A stretch of DNA of 64,000 nucleotides from Acidobacteriota bacterium (GTDB lineage: Bacteria; Acidobacteriota; Terriglobia; Acidiferrales; UBA7541), in NCBI GenBank assembly GCA_003225295.1, contig QHYZ01000046.1, forward strand, positions 176,896-240,895, given 5' to 3'. Each line of letters begins with the position of its first letter. The first letter of the stretch is position 1. Under the pieces are notes generated by a model that was not told where the DNA came from, searched no databases, and saw nothing but the letters and a program-made list of their open reading frames with translations. Shown piece after piece: positions 49,551 through 58,847 of the stretch. The position numbers and the translations under genes were made by a program.

Positions 49551-50714
49551 CGCCAATCCTCCTGTCCCTCGCTGCTTCTTGCGTCGTCTTTCAACTGAGG
49601 CCCCTTCCCTCCACCGGAATTAACGGCTTCATCGGTACTACGAGCCTCTCCGCCATCCCATACGGCCCGGCCTGGCTCTCGCGAGCTGCCAGTTGACCCC
49701 TACTGCCGTCTCCGCTGGGACTTCCCGTGTTGCGTCCGATCCACGTCGCCTACTTGCCGTCGCCACTACTCCGGCAGGACCGATGGAACTGTTCGCTCGC
49801 TGTCCCATCAGCATCGGCCTCCCTCGATTCCAGACGGTTTGGCTCCTGCGTTGCCTGTTTCGGGGCCTGCTCAGCGTTCACTCACGTTACGGCCTGTAGG
49901 CTCGCCAAGTCGCTTAACGACCCTCTACATCAGAGTGCTCCAGCAGCTTCGTCACCTCCACTGCCGCTCCGATTGCTACCGGGTGGAGCGAACCAGTTCC
50001 CGGGTGGAGACTTTCACTCCACTATGGATCGGCGCCTTTCTTCACGGCGCACTGGAAATCGAAGGCTACGAAGTCGAGACGGCCGAGGATGGAGTGGCTG
50101 GCCTGAAGGCATTCGCGAAGGTGAATCCCGACCTCGTGATTCTGGACCTGATGCTGCCGGAATTGGACGGGTTCCGTGTATTGCGATCATTGCGCCAAGG
50201 CGGACACGCAACGCCGGTCCTCCTCCTGACAGCGAAGGGAGAAGAGGCTGACAAGGTTAGAGGGCTGCGGATGGGAGCGGACGATTACGTGACAAGGCCG
50301 TTCGGGCTCCTGGAGTTGCTGGCCAGAGTCGAGGCGTTGCTTCGCCGCATGCACGGGGAAGGCACCGCCGCGGGAGATGTGAGGAAGGTCCATCGCTTTG
50401 GCGTCATCGAAGTTGACCCCGCTTCGCGCACCGTACGCCGCGCATCGCAAACCGTCGAATTGGCTCCGAAGGAACTCGATTTGCTGCTTGCACTTTTGCG
50501 AGCGAGGGGAGCTGTGGTCTCCCGCCTGCAAGTGATGAGGGAGGTTTGGGGATACTCTGCGTCGGTCGTTAGCCGGACCGTAGACACACATATCGCCGAG
50601 TTGCGCCGCAAGCTTGAGGAGAATCCGTCCTCGCCTCGTCACATCATCACCGTGCGAAAGACTGGCTACCGGATCAAGTTCTGAAGTAAGGTTCGACTAT
50701 TCTGCTGCGAAAAT

Positions 50715-50738
50715 CCCTGCGAGACTTAGGTCGCAGGG
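50715..50738. other. Perfect 8-bp hairpin after response-regulator gene
   Basis: CCCTGCGA pairs with TCGCAGGG over an 8-base loop, 31 bases past the regulator stop. It lacks a T run on the plus strand; the minus strand has ATTTT beyond it. A weak terminator is possible. Confidence 0.35.
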
Positions 50739-50817
50739 CCGGGTGATTCGAAGCAAAGTAGCCAGTTCGTCTACACGCGCGGCACGACGGGCCCATGTCC
50801 GATTATCAGGAGTTGGC

Positions 50818-52626
50818 ATGCCAGCAACGCGTTCGATGTCAAAGAAGGAATGTCGGTCCAACATGAAAACTATACTCGCTCGCATGGTGAAACGGCAAGA
50901 ATCCATTAGAAAACTCATTTCCGATGACCCTGCCGAACCGGCCCGGCGCTCTTTCCTCCTGGGACTTGGCGCTGTAGCGGCAGCAAAGACACTGGTTAGT
51001 CGAGGCTCTGCCTCTGCCGCTCCCGCTTTGTCTCTTCCCGACGTACTGCGCGTCCCGGACCGTGTTTCTCTTTTTGGCGAAGGCAAGTCGGCCCAGATCA
51101 ATCTCACGCGCACGGGCGATAGCTGGCAGGGTAAAGATCTCGAGGTGGTCACCGAACTCCGGGAGAGAAAATCCGGTCTCGAGGCTGCCATTCTTGTAAG
51201 TGCACCGAATACTGCTCTGACTCGTGTCCGTTTGCGCTGGCATGGTGCTTTCCCTTCCGGTTGGCGATACTTGGGCGATCACTGGGAACGTTCCTACGGC
51301 GATCTGGAATTCCGAGGAGTCGCAGGCGACCGCCTCATGCCCTGGTATTTTCTCGCTTCGGATGCCAACGTCACACGCGCTTGTGGTGTGAAGACCGGCG
51401 CTTCCGCTATCTGCTATTGGCAGGTCGATGCAGCGGGAGTCAACCTCTGGCTCGACATCAGCAATGGTGGATTGGGCGTTCATCTCGGCAGCCGCCGTTT
51501 GCTCGCTGCCACCGTCATCATGCGCACTGGAGAGCCCGGCGAATCCTGCTTCGATGTAGCGACCACTTTTTGCCGAGCGATGTGCGAGCGCCCGCTCTTT
51601 GTTCCGAAACCCATCTACGGCAGTAACAATTGGTATTACATGTATGGGAACAACACTTCCGCAAAGGCCAGTATTCGCGATGCTGAACTCCTCGCGGAAC
51701 TCGTTTCACCAAGTGTCTCAAACCGCCCCTTCTGCATCATCGATATGGGTTGGCACGCCGCGCGTAACGGTGCCGGTCCTGCTAAACAGACAAACGGTTC
51801 CTACCCAGACATGCCCGGCCTTGCTGCAAAAATGCGAGATCTCGGAGTCCGCCCGGGCATATGGACTCGGCCTACGCTCACGGTAGAAAAGAAAGCAGAG
51901 ACGTGGCGTCTCCCTCCGGCCGGTGGCCGCCCTCAGGGCGATCTCATCGTTATGGATCCCACGATTCCGGAAGCGCTGAACTACATGTCGGAAAATGTGC
52001 ACATCCTTCGGGAATGGGGCTACGAACTGATCAAACACGATTTCTCAACGTTCGATCTTCTTGGGCGTTGGGGTTTTGAGATGGGCGCGGGCCTCACCGA
52101 GGAGGGCTGGCATTTCCACGACCGATCAAAAACGACCGCCGAAGTCATTACGGAACTCTATCGAGCGATTCGCAAAGCCGCCGAGGGTGCCTCACTTATC
52201 GGGTGCAACACCATCGGCCATCTCTCGGCTGGTCTCGTCGAAGTGCAGCGAATCGGCGACGACACCAGCGGGCGCGATTGGTCCCGCACTCGGAAAATGG
52301 GCGTGAACGCCCTGGCGTTCCGTCTGCCACAACACAACACTTTTTTTTCTACGGATCCTGACTGCGTGCCGGTGACGCGCGAAATTCCCTGGAATCTCAC
52401 ACGGCAATGGCTCGATTTGGTGACCCGAAGTGGTACCGCACTTTTTGTTTCCGTGGATCCAGACGCTGTGCAATCCGGCCAAAAGACCGCGCTTGCATCC
52501 GCGCTCGTCACCGCAGCTCAAAGGCGCCAACCAGGAATCCCCCTGGATTGGCTCGATACAATGACTCCGGCGCGTTGGCGCCTCGAAGACAAAGTCGTCC
52601 AATACGACTGGTACGAAGACGACTAA
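50818..52626 (+). CDS. Tat-exported alpha-galactosidase-like (GH27/GH36-type) protein
   Basis: 602-residue protein with a twin-arginine signal (ARRSFLLGLGAVAAAKTLVS, after a long n-region). The catalytic barrel has NNWYYMYGNNTSAKA, FCIIDMGWH, RPGIWTRP and the strand WGYELIKHDFSTFD, whose KxD pattern matches the nucleophile of GH27/GH36 melibiases. RIGDDTSGRDW may hold the acid/base. The N-terminal part is a beta-sandwich as in GH36. ATG 50818 was chosen for the CAGGAG site 5 bases upstream; ATGs at 50836 and 50863 are alternatives. Galactosidase specificity is inferred from fold. It could complement the galactosamine/tagatose locus upstream. Confidence 0.78.
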   Translation: MPATRSMSKKECRSNMKTILARMVKRQESIRKLISDDPAEPARRSFLLGLGAVAAAKTLVSRGSASAAPALSLPDVLRVPDRVSLFGEGKSAQINLTRTGDSWQGKDLEVVTELRERKSGLEAAILVSAPNTALTRVRLRWHGAFPSGWRYLGDHWERSYGDLEFRGVAGDRLMPWYFLASDANVTRACGVKTGASAICYWQVDAAGVNLWLDISNGGLGVHLGSRRLLAATVIMRTGEPGESCFDVATTFCRAMCERPLFVPKPIYGSNNWYYMYGNNTSAKASIRDAELLAELVSPSVSNRPFCIIDMGWHAARNGAGPAKQTNGSYPDMPGLAAKMRDLGVRPGIWTRPTLTVEKKAETWRLPPAGGRPQGDLIVMDPTIPEALNYMSENVHILREWGYELIKHDFSTFDLLGRWGFEMGAGLTEEGWHFHDRSKTTAEVITELYRAIRKAAEGASLIGCNTIGHLSAGLVEVQRIGDDTSGRDWSRTRKMGVNALAFRLPQHNTFFSTDPDCVPVTREIPWNLTRQWLDLVTRSGTALFVSVDPDAVQSGQKTALASALVTAAQRRQPGIPLDWLDTMTPARWRLEDKVVQYDWYEDD

Positions 52627-52828
52627 CTCGAACGATTTCTCAAATTAACCGCACATGCAGTCGCGCCAAGCGCGTCCGGTTCGAGGACATAGCTAGCGTA
52701 GCTAGTCAGTGACCTCCTCGAACCCCGTTTGTGGGCCGGAACCTGTTTCCGCTTACTGCTCGAGTAGACGGACGACCGTCGCGCCGCATCGTCAAACAAG
52801 GCGCTTTCTATCCTGGTCGTCCGGCAAA

Positions 52829-52924
52829 TCACTCTTCGCGCAAAGCATGGACAGGATTTGCCCTGGTTGCTCGCAGTGCGGGAATGAGCATCGCGACTAT
52901 CGACGACAAAATCAGCCCTACCGG
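52829..52924 (-). pseudogene. C-terminal relic of an ADOP/FtsX permease
   Basis: The minus strand encodes LILSSIVAMLIPALRATRAN followed by PVHALREE and a stop, the family C-terminus (compare IPARRAMKVDPIVALRYE in the permease at 26732). Nothing upstream continues the homology. Decayed fragment. Confidence 0.6.
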
Positions 52925-53077
52925 GAGTCTCAGCCTATGCGACCAAGAAGAACGATTGTGCGACTCGGGAACCCGAAAGGACTTTTTATGACAGCGCTTG
53001 TTGATCTTCGACGCGCGATTCGAAAAGAGATTTTGGTTCAGCAACTTGCGCAATGGCGATTTCACTTCGCATGCCCA

Positions 53078-53102
53078 AGCATTCGGTCGCGAGCCGAATG
53101 CT
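53078..53102. repeat. Conserved hairpin repeat, copy 1
   Basis: AGCATTCGG pairs perfectly with CCGAATGCT over a 7-base loop. A variant lies at 58819-58847. Read on the minus strand it resembles a tRNA anticodon arm with loop CTCGCGA. About 40 bases from a tRNA-Asn-derived repeat. Confidence 0.5.
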
Positions 53103-53140
53103 CTACCCAGACTCTGTAATTAATTGAGGCTAAAGAGGTT

Positions 53141-53199
53141 TGGCTCCCCGGCCGAACTAGCAACCCTTCGGTTAACAGCCAGCAGAGTATTTTAATCAC
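53141..53199 (-). repeat. tRNA-Asn 3'-half repeat, copy A
   Basis: Minus strand contains the Asn anticodon loop CTGTTAACCGAAGGGTTGC and the GGGGAGCCA acceptor end of a tRNA-Asn(GTT), but the T-arm is shortened by about 8 bases and the 5' half is absent. It shares about 30 further flanking bases with copy C (CTGTAATTAATTGA). Confidence 0.7.
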
Positions 53200-53335
53200 A
53201 ATTCGCCGGAGCTAAGCTAAACCGAGGAAGGCTAATGAATTGCAATGAAATCCGGAGCGTCACTTCCTCAGCTTTCATTCACCCTTTATCGGCTTTTTGC
53301 TTCCATTCACCACAACTGATACTACGTTTTCATCG

Positions 53336-56300
53336 CTATGACAGCAGCAATTCCAGGTCTTCAGAGCGTAGGTCTCGAATCATGCTGTTCTCGGCGCCGA
53401 TTATCGCGGCGGCAAGGTCGCGCTTAGTTTTCTGCAACTCCAGGACTTTCTCCTCAACGGTGTCGCGGGCAATCAGTCGATAGGTGAAGATGGGTCGGGT
53501 CTGTCCAATGCGATGCGCGCGGTCTACGGCCTGCGCTTCAACCGCGGGGTTCCACCAAGGATCGAGGATGAATACATACTCGGCGGCGGTGAGATTCAAG
53601 CCCAGACCGCCAGCCTTCAGGCTGATGAGGAAGAGCCGGCAGTCTTTATCATTCTGAAAGCGCTCCACTCGGGTCTGGCGATCACCGGTGGCGCCGTCTA
53701 GGTATTCGTAAAATATACCATCCCGATTCAGGCGGGCGCGGAGAATCTTCAGCAAGCTGGTGAACTGCGAGAACACCAGCGCCTTGTGTCCCTCGTCGAG
53801 GACTTCACGCAGTTGCTCGAGCAGCACGTCCAGCTTGGCGCTGGAATCACTGGAGCGTTTCGAATCGAGCAAGCCGGGATGGCAAGCAGCTTGCCGCAGG
53901 CGCAACAATGCCTCCAGGACCTGAATCTTGGATTTCGCCAAGCCGGCGGCTTCGATCCGCCTGAGCAACGAATCGCGGTAGTGCTGGCGCAATTCGTCAT
54001 AGAGCTTCCGTTGCTCAGGTTCGAGCACGCAATACACTGTTTGCTCGGTTTTGGACGGCAGTTCACGCGCCACCTGCTCCTTGGTTCGGCGCAAGACAAA
54101 CGGCCGCAACGCTTGACCCAGCAGGCGGCGCGTTTCTTCGTCCGGATTGCGCATCGACCGGCCCGAGACCTTGAAGGCATTGGCAGCGCCAAGCATTCCA
54201 GGGTTGAGAAACTCGAACAGAGTCCACAGCTCACCGAGGTGGTTTTCCACCGGGGTGCCGCTCACCGCCAGGCGGTATCGTCCGCGCAGAAGCCGTGCGG
54301 CCTTCGACGATTCGGTTTCCGCATTCTTGACCACCTGCGCCTCGTCGAGCACGACGTAATCAAACTCGGCGTCTTTGAAGCGCCAGGCGTCCCTGCGCAG
54401 CGTGCCGTAGGTGGTGAGCACCAGGTCGTAAGCGGCGAAGTCATTGCCGTTGCGCTCTAAGCCCGTATGATCGAGCACGCGCAGCTGCGGAGTGAAGCGT
54501 GCCGCTTCCTCCTTCCAGTTGAATACGAGCGACTTCGGAACGACCACCAGGGAGGGACCGACGGGCTCGCCCGCGGCGCGCAGCTCGCGGCGGGATTCGA
54601 GCAGCGCCAGCACCTGCGCGGTCTTGCCCACACCCATGTCGTCCGCCAGGCAGCCACCGAAGGAGAAACGCTGCAGGAAGTGCATCCAACCCAAGCCTTC
54701 GCTTTGATAATCACGAAGGCGACCCACAAACCCAGCCGGCTGTGCCGCAGGTTCGACGCTGTGAAACCGTTGCAGCTCCTCGCGCACGCGTGCGAAGGTC
54801 TCATCACAGCTGGCTTCTGGTTGCGCCGCCACTAGAGCGTCAAGCAATCCCGCTTGGCTCTGACGAAAGCGCATATGACCTTGCTCCGGCTCACCCATTC
54901 CAGCCAGCGGGGCAATACGGCGCAGCCACTCTTCCGGCAGCACGCCATAGGTTCCATCATCCAGCCGCACCATCTTGTCCCCGCGACGCAGGGCTTCGAG
55001 CAACTCGAGAAGGCGCGCTGTGGTGTTCCCGTACCCTACCTCACCGTGCAGCTCGAACCAATCCACGCCACTCGAAACTTCGATGCGGAATGCGCCTGGG
55101 CGCCGGAATATCTTTCCTTCGGCTTCGATGTCCCAGCCTGCCTCCACAAGTGAGCGCACGATGCGAGGCAGCTTGCTCGGCGCCAACTCCCACCTCGGCG
55201 TGGAATCCGGGTAGGTGGGAGCGCGCTGCTTCAGGCCAAGCTGATCGAGAAACGCGAAGGCGGCCTTCTCCGCATTGGAATCCCGCCGTATAAAACGCCG
55301 TCCTGCGGCGTCGAAAAAACCTCGCGCCGGATCGAACGCCGCAAACATGTGGCCCTCGTAAGCAAAACACAGTTTCGCATCCAGGCGTTCGTGCTGGCAC
55401 GGGACGCGGGCTTTGGAAATTGTCAAATGAGGATGGGCTGGCAGCACAACCTCCTCGTATCGTAACTCCTCTGGTACCCGCAGCGGCGGCAAGTTCGGAC
55501 AGCACAGCAAAGTCGCCAGGAATTCATCGCGTTCCTTTTCGGAAACCGAGATCGAGCCCTGTTTGCGAAGAGCGATGATCCATTCTGTCGAGGTATCGCG
55601 GACGAGAGGTGCCACGCGGTCTCTCGTGATTACCAGACCTCCCGTGGCCAGGGCCGGAAATGTTGTTTCCCTGCGCTCTTCTCCGCGCTCGAAAAAGCCG
55701 ACGAGGGTACATGCCGTTTCGCCAAGGCGGTGCAGCTCAAGGAGGAAATTCCAGGGACCGCCTTCGTCCCACGCAAGCGGAAGTAGGTTGTCCGCTTCGT
55801 TCAGTGGCCGCAGGAAGCAACGTCCCGTGCGCGCCACCAAGGGCATGAGCATCCTGGCCAAAGCGGGCGAGAGCAGAGCGGATTCGGGGATCGGCAGATA
55901 GGTTCCCGCGTAGCCGTAGCTATACGATTGACCTCCCGGCAGAGCGGACAGAATTTCGCGATCCTCTGACAGCGGGAGCTGGGCGATCTGGCCTTGGCTC
56001 ATGGAAAGAACTTTGGGTCGCGAGAAACTGCCATTGGCGTTCTGGTTGCGCGATTGCAGTGAGAGAACCAAACCGCCGCCGTGCATATTTTTCGCGACAT
56101 CCACGACATACAGGATCTCCATCTTGGACGGCCAAGTCGCGCGATCCCGAGGTGGAAAGACCTCACCGAGTTGTTTCCGCCAGTCCGGTGGTTGCGGCTT
56201 TGCCGGATTCCAAACAACCGCAGGAGAACGCGATGAAAGGACCGGCGCGGTCCCGTCTTCCTCATAGAGTTCTTCATCGCCATCGTAGTAGTCACCGCCG

Positions 56301-56638
56301 TCAAGACCATCCGCACCCAGAGCATCCAAGTCCAGGATCAACTTGTCTGCCGAGGCGGCTGCGGTCAAATATTGATGTTGGTCAGCGGCAAGGGTGGTGG
56401 CCCACACGTGCTTGCAGGGAACGCCCTGCTCCACAAAATGGGGGCAGTCACACCAAACTGCAAGCTTGTTGTTTCTCCAGGCGAATTGCACCTCGTAAAA
56501 GCCGGAACCGCGCACGCAGGCAGTAAGCTCGGATTGGGAACCTTCGTGGATCATGACGCGGCCCTTACAATAGTAGTCGTCGCCGCGCTTACGAACATTC
56601 TTGGTGAAATTCCCTGCCAGCTTGCTGGAAAGACTCAT
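53336..56638 (-). CDS. SNF2-family helicase with SWIM zinc finger
   Basis: 1,100-residue DNA translocase. An N-terminal SWIM finger (CDCPHFVEQGVPCKHVWA) is followed by a long bacterial SNF2-associated region, then the ATPase core: DDMGVGKTAQVLALL (Walker A), VLDEAQVVKN (DExQ-type Walker B), LAVSGTPVENHLGELW, LVFSQFTSLLKIL, and FLISLKAGGLGLNLTAA through DRAHRIGQ. These proteins remodel DNA-protein complexes, and some accompany defence islands, but no nuclease or methylase partner is here. ATG 56638 was chosen as the first codon before the conserved SWIM region. It lies between tRNA-Asn repeat copies A and B. Confidence 0.93.
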   Translation of the reverse strand: MSLSSKLAGNFTKNVRKRGDDYYCKGRVMIHEGSQSELTACVRGSGFYEVQFAWRNNKLAVWCDCPHFVEQGVPCKHVWATTLAADQHQYLTAAASADKLILDLDALGADGLDGGDYYDGDEELYEEDGTAPVLSSRSPAVVWNPAKPQPPDWRKQLGEVFPPRDRATWPSKMEILYVVDVAKNMHGGGLVLSLQSRNQNANGSFSRPKVLSMSQGQIAQLPLSEDREILSALPGGQSYSYGYAGTYLPIPESALLSPALARMLMPLVARTGRCFLRPLNEADNLLPLAWDEGGPWNFLLELHRLGETACTLVGFFERGEERRETTFPALATGGLVITRDRVAPLVRDTSTEWIIALRKQGSISVSEKERDEFLATLLCCPNLPPLRVPEELRYEEVVLPAHPHLTISKARVPCQHERLDAKLCFAYEGHMFAAFDPARGFFDAAGRRFIRRDSNAEKAAFAFLDQLGLKQRAPTYPDSTPRWELAPSKLPRIVRSLVEAGWDIEAEGKIFRRPGAFRIEVSSGVDWFELHGEVGYGNTTARLLELLEALRRGDKMVRLDDGTYGVLPEEWLRRIAPLAGMGEPEQGHMRFRQSQAGLLDALVAAQPEASCDETFARVREELQRFHSVEPAAQPAGFVGRLRDYQSEGLGWMHFLQRFSFGGCLADDMGVGKTAQVLALLESRRELRAAGEPVGPSLVVVPKSLVFNWKEEAARFTPQLRVLDHTGLERNGNDFAAYDLVLTTYGTLRRDAWRFKDAEFDYVVLDEAQVVKNAETESSKAARLLRGRYRLAVSGTPVENHLGELWTLFEFLNPGMLGAANAFKVSGRSMRNPDEETRRLLGQALRPFVLRRTKEQVARELPSKTEQTVYCVLEPEQRKLYDELRQHYRDSLLRRIEAAGLAKSKIQVLEALLRLRQAACHPGLLDSKRSSDSSAKLDVLLEQLREVLDEGHKALVFSQFTSLLKILRARLNRDGIFYEYLDGATGDRQTRVERFQNDKDCRLFLISLKAGGLGLNLTAAEYVFILDPWWNPAVEAQAVDRAHRIGQTRPIFTYRLIARDTVEEKVLELQKTKRDLAAAIIGAENSMIRDLRSEDLELLLS

Positions 56639-56700
56639 GCCCCGCTCGATAAAACTCTCAGGATATTCTATGCAGGTTTTTCCTAATTTTCCATGAGAAG

Positions 56701-56743
56701 AAGGCTCCTCAAGGCTCCTCAAGGCTCCTCAAGGCTCCTCAAG
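56701..56743 (+). repeat. 10-bp tandem repeat, four copies
   Basis: AAGGCTCCTC repeated four times without mismatch plus a trailing AAG. It lies in the upstream region of the SNF2 gene; on the gene's strand it reads as repeated GAGGAGCCTT, each with an SD-like GAGGAG. Confidence 0.95.
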
Positions 56744-56825
56744 ATAGGCACCGAAGGCGTCTGGCTGCCAGCAAGCTTCTGGAACAAAGCCCATTCGTTC
56801 TGACCTGTCTCGCTTTTCGCTTGTC

Positions 56826-56857
56826 TTGCACACCTGCCGGAGATGTAATACAATTAC
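56826..56857 (+). promoter_or_regulatory. vapB1 promoter and palindromic operator
   Basis: TTGCAC (56826-56831), 17-base spacer, TACAAT (56849-56854). ATG 56861 follows the -10 by 6 bases, so the mRNA is probably leaderless; no SD is present. GTAAT-ACA-ATTAC (56845-56857) is a perfect palindrome over the -10 and suits autorepression by a ribbon-helix-helix antitoxin. Confidence 0.65.
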
Positions 56858-56860
56858 TTC

Positions 56861-57115
56861 ATGAAGAGTCTCACTGTACGATTGCCCGAGCCACTGGTGG
56901 CGGACATTGAGGCGGAATCGCGCGGACGGAAGATCTCGAAGTCGGATGTAGTTCGCGAACGGCTAGAGCGTGCACCCCGCCAGCGGCGCCGCACTGCCTC
57001 CCTCACGGCCATCGCCGACCTTATCGGATCGGTGGATGGCCTACCGAGCGACCTAACTGCGCGGAAGAAGGAATATTTGCACACCACGGGCTATGGCCAG
57101 AAACGTCCTCGTTGA
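56861..57115 (+). CDS. vapB: Ribbon-helix-helix antitoxin (VapB-like)
   Basis: 84-residue DNA-binding antitoxin. MKSLTVRLPEPLVADIEAES is the RHH strand and first helix; KISKSDVVRERLERA is the second helix. The C-terminal tail is basic and probably wraps the toxin. It overlaps the PIN toxin gene by 23 bases. It likely represses its own promoter through the palindrome at 56845-56857. Confidence 0.88.
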   Translation: MKSLTVRLPEPLVADIEAESRGRKISKSDVVRERLERAPRQRRRTASLTAIADLIGSVDGLPSDLTARKKEYLHTTGYGQKRPR

Positions 57116-57503
57116 CGCTGGATTTGTTGTAGCGTTGCTTAGCAGTCGCGACGCTCACCACCAATGGGCCGTGGTGCAAGCCTCCGAACTGCCTCCGCCT
57201 TGGTCCACGTGCGAAGCCGTTCTGTCCGAGGCTTTCCACCTTATCGGAGAGCTTGGTACCCCCCATCTCGGCGCACTACTTCGTCGCGGCGCTTTGCAGG
57301 TCGCCTTCACACTTACCGAGAACGTGGAGCCAGTCGCGAAGCTGATCGAGAAGTACTCCAACGTTCCCATGGGCTTCGCCGATGCTTGCCTCGTTCGCAT
57401 GACCGAAACGCTGGCTGATCCCATCCTCCTCACGACCGACCAAGATTTCCGAGTTTACCGGCGCCACAGCCGCCAAGTGGTTCCCTGTGTGACACCCGAG
57501 TGA
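57093..57503 (+). CDS. vapC: PIN-domain toxin (VapC-like)
   Basis: 136-residue Mg-dependent ribonuclease. Acidic residues fit the PIN active site: Asp in NVLVDAGFVVALL, Glu in STCEAVLSEAFHL, Asp in GFADACLVRM and Asp in LLTTDQDFRVY. VapC toxins cleave tRNA or rRNA; the target here is unknown. It is translated with the overlapping antitoxin. A second VapBC pair lies at 59328-59995 in the opposite orientation. Confidence 0.92.
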   Translation: MARNVLVDAGFVVALLSSRDAHHQWAVVQASELPPPWSTCEAVLSEAFHLIGELGTPHLGALLRRGALQVAFTLTENVEPVAKLIEKYSNVPMGFADACLVRMTETLADPILLTTDQDFRVYRRHSRQVVPCVTPE

Positions 57504-57689
57504 TCTTGCCGCCGGTCATTTCTGCCGAAACCGAACCTAGCCTTCTGCTTTCTAATCTAAGTCGTTGCTCCGGTAGCGCTTGTGAGTTTACTGTCAACGT
57601 CTGTACGAAGGAAAATTTGCTGTTGGCCTTCAGCTTGACGTTCGCGTTGAGAAGTGGCAGAGGCAGAAGCCACCGAAGCTTTAGCGTTG

Positions 57690-57836
57690 TTAGGGAATGT
57701 CGCTGACTAAGCCTTCTTCGTTAGTCCGGCTCGAATCGCATTGCGGGCATCGCCACAAGCGGAAGGCCCTTTTCTCCGGTTTAGTTTCCGCAAGATACAT
57801 GGGTTGACCGCCGCGGGGACACGTGACGCGGGGCGT
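57690..57836 (-). pseudogene. Small zinc-ribbon protein relic
   Basis: The minus strand reads TCPRGGQPMYLAETKPEKRA followed by FRLWRCPQCDSS, the pattern of small zinc-ribbon proteins (CPxCG...CPxC), but the second Cys of the first knuckle is Gly and no start codon fits. Probably a relic. Confidence 0.45.
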
Positions 57837-57991
57837 CAGGTATGATTTAAGCTGTCCATGCTGAGGGGCATGAAATATCCGTTTGAGGGTGCGTAGCAGA
57901 CGCCGCAATCCGGTTCCGGGCAAGCATACTCGGTTTGTGTGAGAACCCCTGTCCGTGAAGTTGCTTGCTGGCCTGTGGCGTAAGCATAAGG

Positions 57992-58180
57992 CTACAAAGA
58001 CTTGGGAGTTTTCTTCCGATCTTCCGCGGCGGTCACGACTGCGCTCGCTATCCACTGCTGCGCCACTGTCCGGTCAACGCCGTGCATTTTCATAAACGCT
58101 TGAATGGCGACTTGGATAAGATCATTAGCCGTTCTGCGCATCTCCTCGTCAGGATTGGGTTGCTCGTTCTTTCGTCGCAT
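57992..58180 (-). CDS. Doubtful small protein
   Basis: 62 residues beginning MRRKNEQPNPDEEMRRTAND, mostly amphipathic helix by appearance. There is no ribosome site and no recognised family. It lies in the relic zone and may be chance. Confidence 0.2.
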   Translation of the reverse strand: MRRKNEQPNPDEEMRRTANDLIQVAIQAFMKMHGVDRTVAQQWIASAVVTAAEDRKKTPKSL

Positions 58181-58818
58181 GTGAGATTTCTGGTTTTGCT
58201 TAATTTAGGTCGGGCCAAGTCGGCCCGCTTCTACAGTGATATGGACTATTCAGGAGGTGCTTGGAATGCGAGAGAACAAACACGACGTAATTTCTTTGTA
58301 AGCTAAGCTACTTGAAAATTCCTTGTGAGCTACGGGTTGACGGCACTAACCTGGTGGGTCTACGCTCCCCGCTAAGTAGCCACACCGCAAGCTGACTTTG
58401 ACGCGCATGGTTTGAGACTTTCCGGCACGTCGCAGCAGCGCAGAGCCATCTGACGCCGATGCGGGAGCGCTGGAAAGAGTTGTCGGTCATCAAAATTAAA
58501 TCTGCGCCGTATAGATGGTCCGTACCCCAGCGCATGCCTCAGGCGATTGGCTGTTCGGTTGTATCGGACCGAGACCACTTTCAGTGTGACTTCACTCGGT
58601 TCATTGACGGCCTCCTCAAACAGAGCGCTTCTCAACCAACTGCTGATCGACTACAACGTCGACCTGATATGAGCTGCATCTAGGCTATCGCAGTTGCGCG
58701 AGGTGAAGACGCGACGGCTATTTCAGCCGGAGGCATGTGTACTTAGAAACGCCCTTGTATTGAGTGGTCTGGCTAACTTCCAGGTTGGAGGCAGGCCCCC
58801 TACCTGCATGCGAGTTGG

Positions 58819-58847
58819 CAAGCATTCGGTTGCGAGCCGAGTGCTTG
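58819..58847. repeat. Conserved hairpin repeat, copy 2
   Basis: CAAGCATTCGG pairs with CCGAGTGCTTG over a 7-base loop, one G-T pair. It differs from copy 1 at two core positions, one inside the stem, where pairing is preserved as G-T. Confidence 0.5.

Larger units (their letters stand above)
48067..50052 (-). mobile_element. Group II intron (retroelement), 1,986 bp
   Basis: Read on the minus strand the element begins GTGCG (50052) and ends in AC (48067), the group II consensus GUGYG...AY. About 500 bases of structured 5' sequence precede a maturase gene (48225-49550). Domain V lies at 48180-48212 and domain VI follows, with paired ATGTGG/CCACAT arms. No target duplication flanks it, as expected for retrohoming. 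The ends were fixed by the response-regulator reading frame, which closes exactly when the element is removed. The long post-domain-V tail (113 bases) is explained by an extended domain VI stem. Confidence 0.93.
48006..50684 (+). pseudogene. OmpR/PhoB-type response regulator split by an antisense group II intron
   Basis: Exon 1 (48006-48066) encodes RILLIEDNRDLAFGLRNN, the receiver N-terminus with its acidic pair. Exon 2 (50053-50684) resumes at EIEGYEVETAEDGVAG, with phospho-acceptor LVILDLMLPELDG, LLLTAKGE and a winged-helix DNA-binding domain ending TGYRIKF. The two exons total 693 bases and join in frame as AAC AAC TTG GAA ATC, giving 230 residues, normal for the family. The insert lies on the opposite strand, so splicing of the regulator mRNA cannot remove it. 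A TTG start overlaps the kinase stop. Confidence 0.92.

Noticed and set aside
49839..50684. Frame apparently giving the regulator a long N-terminus
   Set aside because: Its first 214 bases lie within the 5' region of the intron. The true exon begins at 50053.
50715..50738. Rho-independent terminator for the response regulator
   Set aside because: The stem is perfect but has no T run on the coding strand, so it is listed only as a hairpin.
56701..56743. Possible CRISPR array
   Set aside because: The units are 10 bp, directly adjacent and without spacers.
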